Shown: positions 27,566 through 36,255 of the stretch, one piece after another | How positions within the stretch are numbered: position 1 is the stretch's first letter | Layout: the number at the start of each line of letters is the position of its first letter | Assembly (NCBI GenBank): GCA_963745175.1 | Contig: CAVUWK010000011.1 | Coordinates: forward strand, 1 to 64,000 | Length of the DNA stretch: 64,000 bases | Origin: Bog-473 sp963745175 | GTDB lineage: Bacteria; Actinomycetota; Acidimicrobiia; Acidimicrobiales; RAAP-2 | Direction: 5' to 3' | The notes under the pieces: generated by a model | The model's input: the letters and a program-made list of their open reading frames with translations, nothing else | What the model was told of the DNA's origin: nothing | Databases searched by the model: none | Made by a program: the position numbers and the translations under genes

Positions 27566-28594
27566 TCAGCGCGGGCGACGGCGCAGCGACGAATCAGCGA
27601 TGGCGGCGGGGACCCAACCGACGTCGGTGTCGTTGAGGTCGGTACCGGGCGCCACGATCTCGTCGATGCGGTCGAGCACGTCGGGACTGAGGCGCAGGTC
27701 GAGTGCGGGCAGTTGCGACTCCAGGTGCCCCATGGTGCGGGGGCCGATGATGGGCGACGTGACGCCCGGGTGCTCGAGTACGAAGCCGAGCGCGAGCTCG
27801 ATGAGCGACAGTCCGGCGCCGTCGGCCAGCTCGGTCAGCGCGGTGACGGCCTCGAGCTTGGACCGGTTCCCGGGAAGCTCCATGTCATAGTGGTGCGGCA
27901 GGAAGGTGGCCCGGCGGCTGGTGTTCTCCTTCCCAGGCCCGAACTGGCCCGAGAGCCAACCTCCGGCCAGCGGGCTCCACGACAGCACGCCCATGCCGTA
28001 CTTCTGGCACATCGGCAGCACGTCCTTCTCGATGCTGCGCACCAGAACGGAGTAGGGCGGTTGCTCGGTCACGAACCGCTCGCGGGCCCTGCGCTCAGCG
28101 ACCCACTGCGCCTCCACGATCTCATGGGCGGGGAAGGTGGAGCTGCCGAAGTAGCGGATCTTTCCGGCCCGCACCAGGTCGGTCAGCGCACCCAGCGTCT
28201 CGTCGATGTCGGTCTCGGGTGAGGGCCGATGGATCTGGTACAGGTCGATGTAGTCGACACCCAGTCTGCGCAGGCTGTTGTCGCACGCGGCCATGATCCA
28301 GCGACGTGAGTTGCCCTGCGCGTTGGGGTCCTGACCCATCTGGCCGTGCACCTTTGTGGCCAGGACCACCTTGTGCCGCTTGGTCTGCGCCAGCGCCTTG
28401 CCGACGATCTCCTCCGACTCGCCGAACGAGTAGACGTCGGCGGTGTCGACGAAGTTGATGCCGGCGTCCAGAGCGGCGTGGATGATGCGGATGGAGTCGT
28501 CGTGATCGGTGTTGCCAAAGGAGCCAAACATCATCGCCCCGAGGCAAAGGGGGCTGACCTTGAGTCCGGTTCTTCCGAGTGTGCGGTATTCCAT
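27566..28594 (-). CDS. Aldo/keto reductase
   Basis: This 342-residue protein starts at ATG 28594 (MEYRTLGRTGLKVSPLCLG). I reject the upstream in-frame extension, which is Arg-rich. It has the full AKR TIM-barrel pattern with catalytic Asp50, Tyr55, Lys81 and His122 (NFVDTADVYSFGESE, LATKVHG, YQIHRPS). The NADPH-binding tail is SPIIGPRTMGHLESQL. It reduces aldehydes or ketones in the cytoplasm and resembles the general YhdN/voltage-gated-channel-beta-like branch. It lies 47 bases downstream of the questin-oxidase-like gene on the same strand, so the two are probably co-transcribed. Confidence 0.93.
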   Translation of the reverse strand: MEYRTLGRTGLKVSPLCLGAMMFGSFGNTDHDDSIRIIHAALDAGINFVDTADVYSFGESEEIVGKALAQTKRHKVVLATKVHGQMGQDPNAQGNSRRWIMAACDNSLRRLGVDYIDLYQIHRPSPETDIDETLGALTDLVRAGKIRYFGSSTFPAHEIVEAQWVAERRARERFVTEQPPYSVLVRSIEKDVLPMCQKYGMGVLSWSPLAGGWLSGQFGPGKENTSRRATFLPHHYDMELPGNRSKLEAVTALTELADGAGLSLIELALGFVLEHPGVTSPIIGPRTMGHLESQLPALDLRLSPDVLDRIDEIVAPGTDLNDTDVGWVPAAIADSSLRRRPR

Positions 28595-28641
28595 CGCGCC
28601 GAATCTACGCCGCTCCCGACGTGGGTCGCGGGCAGGCCGGG

Positions 28642-29674
28642 TCAGAGCCGGTCGCAGGCGTCCGCGGCTGCGGCCAGGAGCGCCGCCTCGCCGCTGCGAC
28701 CGAAGCTGCGCAGCGCCGCCTCGCACAATTTGATGGCGTGCTCGTCTCCTGAGGCCACGGCACGATCCACCAGGGTCTCGGCGGCGGGACCAGGGTCCGT
28801 CGGGGCGGGGGCGGTCCGCTCGATGTCGTAGGCGACGTGCAACGCCGCCACGGCTTGCCAGACATAGCCCAGGGCGGCGTCACGGTCTTCCTCCGCCAGC
28901 CACGGAAGCAGCAATTCAAGGGCCAGTGGTGAGGTCACGGCGTGCAGGAGGCCGATCGCACCGCCGGTGTCGGCGTTGCGCAGGTAGGCCAGCGACCCAC
29001 CGGTGGCGAGCTGGTCGAGCAGGTCCACCGCCCCGCCCGTCCAGCCCAGCGACGCCACCGCCTGCTCGAACTCATCGGCGATGTCGGACACCGCAGCGAC
29101 CCGGTCGCTGATGAGCACCGGCCGCGGCGCGTCCTCGGGGAGGTACGGCAGGTCCGCCAACGCGGCGGGCACACCTTCGCGCCCGATCAGCAGCGGCGGC
29201 CCCGGCAGCTCCTGGTAGCTCGAGGCCCAGAAGGCCAGGCCGTTCGCTACCTCGAGGCGCCGGGGCGGCGTGTCGGCGGCGCCGAGCGCCCGCACCGCGT
29301 GGCCGGTGCGGATGAGCCCGTGGGTGGCGGCGCCGACGGAGCCGGGCAGCAGGCGTGGCGCCCACTCCCCCACCACGGCAGCGACGGGCCGGTCGGCGAT
29401 CTCCCGCTCGAAGAGCGCGAGCCATTCGGGAAAGCGGTCGGCCTGTCCCAGCGCGGCCGGCCAGCCCTCCTCCGTCAAGCGCTCGCGCCGGCGCTGGCGC
29501 CTCGTCGAGGCGGGCGCGGTACCCGGCCGCCCAGCCCGCAATGGCATCGTGCCGTCCCAGGTGGGCGAGCGCCTCGGCGGCCATGGGGCCGTGATTGGCC
29601 AGGCCGACCGAGCCGAAGCGAGGCGCGGTGGCGGCGAAGACCGTCAGGGCGTCATCGAGGGCCTCCGTCTCCAC
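28642..29674 (-). CDS. Questin oxidase-like protein (DUF4243, frame break)
   Basis: The gene opens at 29674 with METEALDDALTVFAATAPRFG and SVGLANHGPMAAEALAHLGR, the conserved NHGPMxxEAL start of the questin oxidase-like family (PF14027). It continues to YRARLDEAPAPAR. One extra base near 29490 then leads to ERLTEEGWPAALGQADRFPEWLALFE and the rest of the family's length to 28642. The corrected product is about 343 residues. In fungi the family name-giver is a Baeyer-Villiger-type oxidase, but bacterial members are uncharacterised. It is followed by the aldo/keto reductase, which suggests an oxidation/reduction pair acting on a small metabolite. Confidence 0.72.
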
Positions 29675-29754
29675 GGTCCCAGTATGGCGAGGTGCGGCCC
29701 CGGGCGCCCCGGTGGACGGCCGCTACGATCCGGCCTTCGACAACGGGAGGTCCG

Positions 29755-30996
29755 ATGGCGACGACGCCGCCACTGCACGGATTGAGGATCATCGAGTGCT
29801 CGGCACTCGGGCCGGCCGCCATCACCACGGCCTTGGTCGACCTCGGCGCCGACGTGATCAAGGTGGAACCACCGGCCGGCGACTACATCCGCGAGATGAC
29901 GTGGCCCATCGTCGAGGGCACCTCGCTCATGCACCTGCACCTCAACCGCGGAAAGCGCTCCCTGGTGCTCGACCTGCGGACCGAGGCCGGCGTCGCCATC
30001 CTGAAGGAGCTGGCCACCGGCGCCGACGTCGTCGTGGAGGCCATGCGGCCGGGCGCGCTGGCCCGGCGCGGCGCCGGCTACGACGACCTGCGGGTCCTCA
30101 ACCCCAAGATCGTCTTCTGCTCCATCTCGGGCTACGGCATGACCGGCCCCTACCGGGACTACCCGAGCCACGGCGTCGCCTACGACACCTGGGCCGGCAT
30201 CGTGAACGTCGCCACCGACGACGAGGGCTTCACGTACATCCCCGAGCACGTCTCCATCGGCATCAACGCCGGCCCGCTCTACGGCGCGCTGGGCATCCTC
30301 GCCGCAGTCATCCGAGCCCGTGAGACCGGCGAGAGCTCCTACATCGACCTGGCCCAATCGGACGCGGCGGCCGCCATGGACTGGTACCGCTCCGAGTCCT
30401 GGCGCGCCTACGAGCGACCCGAGTCCGAGGTGACGGGCAACAAGGCCGACAACTACGAGCGCCGGGCCCCGGGCACCGCCGGCATGGTCGAGGGCGTGCG
30501 CTACCAGGTCTACGAGGCCGCCGACGGGCGCTCCGTCCTCTTCATGGCGTCCGAGCAGGCCTTCTGGAAGAACTTCTGCGAGGCCGTCGACCGGGTCGAC
30601 CTCTTCGAGCGCTGGCCCGGCTCCAAGTACGCGGACCACGCGCGAGGCAACCGCGAGCTCCAGCGCGAGCTGCGCGACATCTTCCGCACCAAGACGGCCC
30701 GGGAGTGGCTGGAGTTCGGCGGACGGGTCAACACGCCCATCGCGCCGGTCAACACGCCCGAGACGCTGCTCGAGGATCCCCAGTTCGTCGACCGCTTCCC
30801 ACTGCTGCCCACGTCAGAGATGGGAGCGGACCAACTCTTCACGCCGCTGCACTTCGTCGGCGAGGAACTCCCGCACCCCGCCAAGGCGCCGACGGTGGGC
30901 CAACACACCGAGGCGGTTTTGCGCTCGGTGCTGGGTTATGACGACAATCAGATCTCAATCGCCCGGGACGGGGGCGCATTCGGAACCGACCCGTAG
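29755..30996 (+). CDS. CaiB/BaiF family CoA transferase
   Basis: This 413-residue protein starts at ATG 29755 with a GGGAGG ribosome-binding site. It shows the family III CoA-transferase pattern: LHGLRIIECSALGPAAITTALVDLGADVIKVEPP, LNRGKRSLVLDLRTEAGVAIL, VVEAMRPGALARRGAGYDDL, FCSISGYGMTGPY, then the catalytic Asp144 in VAYDTWAG. It moves CoA between carboxylic acids in the cytoplasm and so activates a substrate for degradation. The acid is unknown. The Gfo/Idh oxidoreductase begins 24 bases downstream, so the two form an operon. The gene diverges from the questin-oxidase-like gene. Confidence 0.92.
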   Translation: MATTPPLHGLRIIECSALGPAAITTALVDLGADVIKVEPPAGDYIREMTWPIVEGTSLMHLHLNRGKRSLVLDLRTEAGVAILKELATGADVVVEAMRPGALARRGAGYDDLRVLNPKIVFCSISGYGMTGPYRDYPSHGVAYDTWAGIVNVATDDEGFTYIPEHVSIGINAGPLYGALGILAAVIRARETGESSYIDLAQSDAAAAMDWYRSESWRAYERPESEVTGNKADNYERRAPGTAGMVEGVRYQVYEAADGRSVLFMASEQAFWKNFCEAVDRVDLFERWPGSKYADHARGNRELQRELRDIFRTKTAREWLEFGGRVNTPIAPVNTPETLLEDPQFVDRFPLLPTSEMGADQLFTPLHFVGEELPHPAKAPTVGQHTEAVLRSVLGYDDNQISIARDGGAFGTDP

Positions 30997-31020
30997 GCGG
31001 CGTCGGCCAAGGAGGGTCTG

Positions 31021-32124
31021 ATGGACAAGGTCCGGCTGGGCGTGCTGGGCGCCGGCAACATCGCGGCCATGAACGTACGGGGCTACCTCGAAGACGCCCG
31101 CTGCGACGTCGTCGCTGTGTGCGACACCGACGAGGAGGTGGGCCGCCAGGCGGCAAAGGAATGGGGCGCCGCGTCGTACCATTCCGATCTGGCCGACATG
31201 CTGGCGGACGACTCCATCGACGCCGTCGAGATCCTCACGCCCACGCATCTGCACCACGACCACGTGATCGCCGCGCTCGAGGCCGGCAAGCACGTGTCGG
31301 TCCAGAAGCCGGTGGCCAACTCGATCGAGGACGCGCTCGAGATGCAAGCGGTGGCCGATCGCGTGGGCCGCACCCTGCGCATCAGCGAGTGCTTCGTCCA
31401 CTACCCACCGCTCGAACTGGCCAAGCGCCTAGTGGCCGAGGGCGCCATCGGCAAGCCGACGTCGTTGCGCATCCGCACCTTGGTCGGCCAGACCGACTCG
31501 CCCTTCCAGGCCGGGCTGCGTCCCGAAGGCTACGGCTGGCGCCTCGACAAGCGCAGCCCGGGCGGGCATCTCTTCGACGACATGGTGCACAAGTACGCGA
31601 TGGCGCTGTGGCTGCTCGACATGGACATCACCTCCGTGCAGGCCGTGGTGCGCCGGCGCGACTTCTTCTTCGAGCCCTGTGCCGTCATCTTCGAGTACGA
31701 GGACCCCGGCGTGCTCGGCACCATGGAGGTTCAGTACGCGCCCAACTTCTACATGCGCTCCTCGTACTATGGCGCCGACGAGTTCTTCGAGATCACCGGC
31801 GACGAGGGGCAGATCTGGGTGACCAGGGCCACGGGCGAGATGCTCGACCTGGCTCCCGTGATGCTGTTCACGGGAACGGCGCGCGAGATCAGGACGACGG
31901 AGTTCACCGAACTCGACGCCGACTGGGGCGCCGGGTTCGCGCGCTCGTCTCGGCACTTCATTGACGCGTTGGTGCACGGCACCGCCGCCGCCATGACCGG
32001 CGCCGAGGCCACCGACGTCCTCCGGCTCTGCTTCGCCGTCTATGAAGCCGGCGCGACCCGGATGCCGGTCGACCCCCGCGGCGTGACCGGCACGGTGAGC
32101 CCTCCCGGCTGGGGTGAGTGGTAG
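31021..32124 (+). CDS. Gfo/Idh/MocA family oxidoreductase
   Basis: This 367-residue protein opens with the nucleotide-binding stretch VRLGVLGAGNIAAMNVRGYL. It has the conserved VQKP (94-97; usually EKP) and the catalytic-region GGHLFDDMVHKYAMALWLLD with Asp187 and His190, and an all-beta C-terminal domain for substrate and oligomer contacts. It oxidises or reduces hydroxyl groups of sugars, inositols or similar compounds using NAD(P). Only the glutamate-to-glutamine change in the EKP motif is unusual. It is co-transcribed with the CoA transferase upstream. The pirin gene ends two bases after its stop on the other strand. Confidence 0.9.
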   Translation: MDKVRLGVLGAGNIAAMNVRGYLEDARCDVVAVCDTDEEVGRQAAKEWGAASYHSDLADMLADDSIDAVEILTPTHLHHDHVIAALEAGKHVSVQKPVANSIEDALEMQAVADRVGRTLRISECFVHYPPLELAKRLVAEGAIGKPTSLRIRTLVGQTDSPFQAGLRPEGYGWRLDKRSPGGHLFDDMVHKYAMALWLLDMDITSVQAVVRRRDFFFEPCAVIFEYEDPGVLGTMEVQYAPNFYMRSSYYGADEFFEITGDEGQIWVTRATGEMLDLAPVMLFTGTAREIRTTEFTELDADWGAGFARSSRHFIDALVHGTAAAMTGAEATDVLRLCFAVYEAGATRMPVDPRGVTGTVSPPGWGEW

Positions 32125-32125
32125 G

Positions 32126-33055
32126 TCACTCCCAGGGTGGCTTTCCCACCTCGATCCGGCTGAGCGAGGACCGCACCCGGCCGAAGCGGCCGTCGTCGGC
32201 CGTCCACTGCCGCCTGGCCTCGGAGATCTCCTCGCGGCTGCGCCCGACGAAGTTCCACCACATGAGGAGGGCTTCGGGAAACGGGACGCCGCCGAGCAAC
32301 AGGGCGCGCGCCGGCAATTTCACCTCGAACCGGCACTCGTCCCGGCCCAACCCGAGATAGGCCAGCACGCCGGGCTCCACCGCAGCACCGTCCACCGTCA
32401 CCCGGCCCTCGAGGACCACCAGCGCGTGTTCGTAGTCCGGGCGCAGCGGCACTACGGTGCCGGGCTCCCGCAGCATGAGCTCCACGCCCATGTGGTCGGT
32501 GTCGCGCCGAGCCGGCGAGGCCACCCCGGCGACGTCGCCCACGAGCACGGTCCCCTCGGCGTGGTCGAGCTCGAGGGGCGGCAGCTCGGCGTGGTGCTCG
32601 AAGGCGGCCGGACCGTCACGGGTGGCGGCCGGCTGCGCCACCCAGAGCTGGACTGCGTGTACCTCCTCGGCTCGTGCCGGGTCCTCCTCGGCGTGGGACA
32701 CCCCGTGGCCCGCGGTCATGAGGTTCAGCTGGCCCGGCCGGATCAGCTGCTCGGAGCCCAGGCTGTCCAGATGCAGGAGCTCGCCGGCCACGAGCCAGGT
32801 CACGGTCTGGAGGCCCAGGTGGGGATGTGGTCCGATGCCGAACGCCACGCCCGGTTCGACGGCTACCGGGCCGGCATGGTCGACGAAGCACCATGCCCCC
32901 ACGGTGCGGCGCGGGCGTTGGGGCAGGACCCGGCGCACCGGCAACGAACCGACCTGCGTGAGACGCCCGGGAGCGATCTCGACGACCGGGCCATCCGCCT
33001 GGGCCGGTGCCGTGGGCACCGGCGCCGCGTCGTCGGTGGCGACTGGTCCACTCAC
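32126..33055 (-). CDS. Pirin family protein
   Basis: This is a 309-residue bicupin. The N-terminal domain has the metal-binding region FGIGPHPHLGLQTVTWLVAGELLHLDS and GQLNLMTAGHGVSHAEEDP, and the second domain follows from about 180 (MGVELMLREPGTVVPL to VLEGRVTVDGAAVEPG). The C-terminus ends with the usual GVPFPEALLMWWNFVGRSREEI. Bacterial pirins are iron-binding proteins, some with quercetinase activity and some acting on central metabolism; the role here is unknown. The gene starts 64 bases from the divergent acetyltransferase gene. Confidence 0.92.
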   Translation of the reverse strand: MSGPVATDDAAPVPTAPAQADGPVVEIAPGRLTQVGSLPVRRVLPQRPRRTVGAWCFVDHAGPVAVEPGVAFGIGPHPHLGLQTVTWLVAGELLHLDSLGSEQLIRPGQLNLMTAGHGVSHAEEDPARAEEVHAVQLWVAQPAATRDGPAAFEHHAELPPLELDHAEGTVLVGDVAGVASPARRDTDHMGVELMLREPGTVVPLRPDYEHALVVLEGRVTVDGAAVEPGVLAYLGLGRDECRFEVKLPARALLLGGVPFPEALLMWWNFVGRSREEISEARRQWTADDGRFGRVRSSLSRIEVGKPPWE

Positions 33056-33119
33056 GATGTTCCTCCTCCACCTTTAGGGTGGCAGCCAGAGGGCCGCAAT
33101 TGACCGGGAGGCAACCCCC

Positions 33120-33437
33120 ATGACGATTCCCGCCGACGCATCGGTGGTCGACGATACCGCCGCCAACCGCTTCGTCATCCGGGAGCGTGGCGCCGAGGCC
33201 GAGCTCGTCTACCTCGTTCAGGGCGACCGGATGCTGCTGATCCACACCGAGGTTCCCGAGGAATGGGGCGGTCGGGGCGTCGGGGGCCGCCTGGTCCGCG
33301 CCGCCCTCGAGCGAGCGGAGGCCAACGCGCTGACCGTCGTGCCCTGGTGCCCCTTCGCCAGGCGCTGGTTGCACGACCACCCCGACGAGGCGGTGGCGGT
33401 CAAGATCGACTGGGAGACGCCACGTCCCCCGTCATGA
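33120..33437 (+). CDS. Small GNAT-type acetyltransferase (COG2388 group)
   Basis: This is a 105-residue protein with a GGGAGG site before ATG 33120. It has RFVIRERGAEAELVYLVQGDRMLLIHTEVP, the acetyl-CoA loop EWGGRGVGGRLVRAALERAEA (QxxGxG-type) and VVPWCPFARRWLHDHPD. This is the compact YjdJ-like N-acetyltransferase fold (PF14542). The acceptor is unknown. It is followed by a very small acidic protein and the thioredoxin-reductase-like gene in the same direction. Confidence 0.9.
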   Translation: MTIPADASVVDDTAANRFVIRERGAEAELVYLVQGDRMLLIHTEVPEEWGGRGVGGRLVRAALERAEANALTVVPWCPFARRWLHDHPDEAVAVKIDWETPRPPS

Positions 33438-33558
33438 GCACTCTCCCGACCGCTACCTGCGCCAGGCCGCTCAGCGCGCGCCGGCCTTGCGCCGTGAATT
33501 CGCAAGGTGTAGTCCTTCCTGTCGGACGTGGCACGCTCGAACGAGAGGGCGCAACGCA

Positions 33559-33696
33559 GTGAGTGCGGAACCAAAGGACGAGTCCGACGAAGTCGAGCAA
33601 GACCGCGACGGCTACCTCGACGGCCAGGAGGAGGATTCGTTTCCCGCCTCTGACCCCCACTCCGACTGGTCGGGCCCCCGACCCGAACCCGCGTAG
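33559..33696 (+). CDS. Very small acidic protein with an SFPASDP motif
   Basis: GTG 33559 gives a 45-residue highly acidic peptide (MSAEPKDESDEVEQDRDG to PRPEPA) containing EEDSFPASDPHSDW. The SFPASDP motif recurs in short hypothetical proteins of many bacteria, which supports translation of this frame. No function is known. It lies between the acetyltransferase and the cNMP-binding reductase, 53 bases before the latter. Confidence 0.6.
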   Translation: MSAEPKDESDEVEQDRDGYLDGQEEDSFPASDPHSDWSGPRPEPA

Positions 33697-33749
33697 CGCG
33701 CCCGCCGGCGCGTTGTTCCCATTGCCACAGTTCCAAAGGAGGCACGCCC

Positions 33750-35387
33750 ATGGCCGATGACGCCGAGGCATTCCCGACGCTGACCGACGCCGACATGGCG
33801 GCGATGGCGGAGCTGGGGACACGGCAACCGGTCGCCGCGGGCGAGTATCTCTACCGCCAGGGTGACGTGACCTACGACTTCTATGTCGTGGTGTCCGGGA
33901 CGATCGAGGTGGTGGCCCACAACGGGGCCGAGGAGCAGATCGTTGCGCAGCACGGTCCCGGCAAGTTCCTCGGGGAGCTCAACCTGCTCACCGGGATGCG
34001 CGTCTTCGTGTCCGCCCGTGTGGTGGACCCGGGTGAGGTGATCGTGATCCCGCGGGATCGACTGCGACGGCTCATCGCCACCAGCCCAGGGCTGGGCGAC
34101 ACCATCCTGGCCGCCTTCATGGCCCGGCGCTCGATCCTCCTCACCGGCGCGTCGGCCTCCACCCGCATCATCGGGTCGCGCTTCTCGCCCGGGTCCCTCG
34201 AGCTGCGCGAGTTCCTGTCCCGCTCCGGCATCCCGTACGAGTGGCTGGACGCCGATCACGACCCCGGGGTGCAGTTCGTGCTGGACGAGTTCCAAATCGA
34301 CCCCGGCGAATTACCGGTCGTCATCACCTCGGGAGTGGTCCTGCGCCGCCCGACGCCCGGCGCCTTGGCCGAGTACCTGGGCCTCACCCTGGAGAACCTG
34401 CCCGATCGCTGCTTCGACCTGGTGATCGTCGGCGGCGGTCCCGCCGGCCTCTCCGCGGCGGTGTACGGCGCCTCCGAAGGCCTCCGCACCCTCGGCCTCG
34501 AGAAGATCGGCATCGGCGGGCAGGCGGGGTCGAGCTCGCGGATCGAGAACTATCTGGGGTTCCCCACCGGCATCTCGGGGGGCGACCTCACCCGAAAGGC
34601 TTTCGTCCAGGCCGAGAAGTTCGGTGCCTCCCTCACCGCTCCGTGCGAGGTCACGTCGCTGCGCGAGGAGGGGGGCCACCTGATCCTCTCGCTCTCGGAC
34701 GGCACCGACGTGGCGGCGCGCGCCGTCATCGTCGCCAGCGGTGCACGCTACCGACGCCTGGAGGTCGACCGACTGGAGGAGTTCGAGGGCAACAGCGTGT
34801 ACTACTCCGCAACGGAATTGGAGCGCCGCCAGTGCGGCGCATCGCCCGTGGTGGTCGTCGGCGGCGGCAACTCCGCCGGGCAGGCGGCGATGTTCCTCTC
34901 TGAGCGCTCTCCGGTGACGATCGTCATCCGCGGTGGCGATCTCGGGGCGAGCATGTCCCGCTACCTCGTCGACCGCATCGAGAGCCATCCGAGCATCACC
35001 GTGCGGACGAAGGCACAGATCACCGGGCTCATCGGCAACCCGGACCTGCATACGGTCGAGATCACGGACGCCGACGGGCAGACGGAGCTCCCCTGCTCAG
35101 GGCTCTTCTCCTTCATCGGGGCCGACCCGTCGTCGGGCTGGATCTCCGGGTGTGCCGCACTCGACGACCGTGGGTTCGTGCTGACCGACCGCGCCCTCGG
35201 TCCCGAGCAGCTGGACGACCGCTGGGCCGCGCTCGGCCGGTTGCCGCTGCCGTTCGAGACGAGCCATCCCGGCCTGTTCGCCGTGGGCGACGTGCGAGCC
35301 GGCTCCACCAAGCGGGTGGCGGCAGCCGTCGGAGAGGGATCGGCCTGTGTCGGCGCGGTGCACCAGTTCCTGAACTTCTCCCACTGA
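33750..35387 (+). CDS. Cyclic-nucleotide-binding/thioredoxin-reductase-like fusion lacking the CxxC
   Basis: This 545-residue protein has an excellent AAAGGAGG site before ATG 33750. Residues about 20-125 are a cNMP-binding domain (GEYLYRQGDVTYDFYVVVSGTIEVV, GKFLGELNLLTGM). Residues 135-215 resemble a glutaredoxin/thioredoxin-like module (FLSRSGIPYEWLDADHDPG, LPVVITSGVVLRRP). The rest is a thioredoxin reductase: FAD motif VIVGGGPAGLSAAVYGASEG near 225, NADPH motif VVVVGGGNSAGQAAMFLSE near 366, and FAVGDVRAGSTKRVAAAVGEG at the end. Where true reductases have CATC, this protein has SATELERR, so the redox cysteines are absent and disulfide reduction by the usual route is not possible. The N-terminal domain suggests control by a cyclic nucleotide or related ligand. 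Confidence 0.9.
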   Translation: MADDAEAFPTLTDADMAAMAELGTRQPVAAGEYLYRQGDVTYDFYVVVSGTIEVVAHNGAEEQIVAQHGPGKFLGELNLLTGMRVFVSARVVDPGEVIVIPRDRLRRLIATSPGLGDTILAAFMARRSILLTGASASTRIIGSRFSPGSLELREFLSRSGIPYEWLDADHDPGVQFVLDEFQIDPGELPVVITSGVVLRRPTPGALAEYLGLTLENLPDRCFDLVIVGGGPAGLSAAVYGASEGLRTLGLEKIGIGGQAGSSSRIENYLGFPTGISGGDLTRKAFVQAEKFGASLTAPCEVTSLREEGGHLILSLSDGTDVAARAVIVASGARYRRLEVDRLEEFEGNSVYYSATELERRQCGASPVVVVGGGNSAGQAAMFLSERSPVTIVIRGGDLGASMSRYLVDRIESHPSITVRTKAQITGLIGNPDLHTVEITDADGQTELPCSGLFSFIGADPSSGWISGCAALDDRGFVLTDRALGPEQLDDRWAALGRLPLPFETSHPGLFAVGDVRAGSTKRVAAAVGEGSACVGAVHQFLNFSH

Positions 35388-35407
35388 TTGCCGCCCTGCG
35401 TGCGTGT

Positions 35408-35434
35408 GTTGAGCCCAGCGAACCGGTTCTCAAC
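35408..35434. terminator. Weak hairpin between convergent genes
   Basis: GTTGAG (35408-35413) and CTCAAC (35429-35434) can pair around a 15-nt loop that itself contains the palindrome GAACCGGTTC. It lies in the 49-bp gap between two genes that end towards each other. The stem is short and there is no U-tract, so a terminator role is tentative. Confidence 0.25.
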
Positions 35435-35436
35435 GA

Positions 35437-36255
35437 TCACGCCCGGGCGAAGAACTCGATCAGGTAGCCGGCCACCTCTTCGGCGTGGGTGATGATGCCG
35501 ATGTGCCCGGAGCCGGCCACCTCGCGGTAGTCGCAGCCGGGGATGGCGTCGGCCGCCAGCCGTGCATAGCGGGGCGGCGAATCGACGTCGTGCTCGAAGG
35601 CCAGCACCAGACACGGGACGCGCACCTCGAGCCAACGGGTGGTACGGGCCGGATCGGTCGACCAGGCGAGCGCCGCCTCGTACTGGCCCAGGCGTCCGGG
35701 GTTGGGCCAGACCTCCATGTCGCCCATGAGCGACAGCCAGGTGCTGACCACGTCGTTGTCCTGAAGGTCGGCGGTCGGCAGATAGCGCAGCGTTTCGGTG
35801 GCGTAGAAGAGCCGGGGCAGGTCGTAGTCGAGGCGGGCCAGGTCCCGCTCGACCGTGGTGATCGCGACCTCCCAGGCCGTCGGCGCGTTGGCACTGCCCA
35901 TCAGCGCGGCGGACCGGATCCGCTCCGGACGGTCGAGCACCAGGGTCTCGGCGATCCAGCCACCCATCGAATGCCCGGCGATGCGCACCGGCTCGACCCA
36001 GCCGAGATGGTCCAGCAATGCGACGGTGTCGGCGGCCATGACGTCGACGCTGTAGGGCGCCGGCGGCGACGAGGACGGCGCCACCCCCCGGTTGTCGAAG
36101 GTGGCGACGCGATACCCCGCGGCCACGAGGGCCGGGACGAGCGACAGGTGCCACGCGATGGCAGGCTGGCCGCAGCCGGCGATGAGGAGGAGCGGCTCGC
36201 CGTCGCCGGTGACCTCATAGTTCAGGGTGGCGCCGTCGACGCTGACCTCAGGAAT
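35437..36255 (-). CDS. Alpha/beta hydrolase (probable ATT start)
   Basis: The first canonical in-frame start is GTG 36126, but homology-like sequence extends further upstream. ATT 36255 would give IPEVSVDGATLNYEVTGDG and EPLLLIAGCGQPAIAWHL, the normal N-terminus and oxyanion loop of this fold. No ATG, GTG or TTG lies in frame before it. From there a 272-residue protein has VATFDNRGVAPSS, nucleophile IAGHSMGGWIAE, acid PCLVLAFEHDVDSPP and histidine VAGSGHIGIIT. It hydrolyses an ester or similar bond; the substrate is unknown. The ATT overlaps the stop of the upstream threonine dehydratase gene by eight bases, so translation by coupling is plausible. Confidence 0.82.
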   Translation of the reverse strand: MPEVSVDGATLNYEVTGDGEPLLLIAGCGQPAIAWHLSLVPALVAAGYRVATFDNRGVAPSSSPPAPYSVDVMAADTVALLDHLGWVEPVRIAGHSMGGWIAETLVLDRPERIRSAALMGSANAPTAWEVAITTVERDLARLDYDLPRLFYATETLRYLPTADLQDNDVVSTWLSLMGDMEVWPNPGRLGQYEAALAWSTDPARTTRWLEVRVPCLVLAFEHDVDSPPRYARLAADAIPGCDYREVAGSGHIGIITHAEEVAGYLIEFFARA

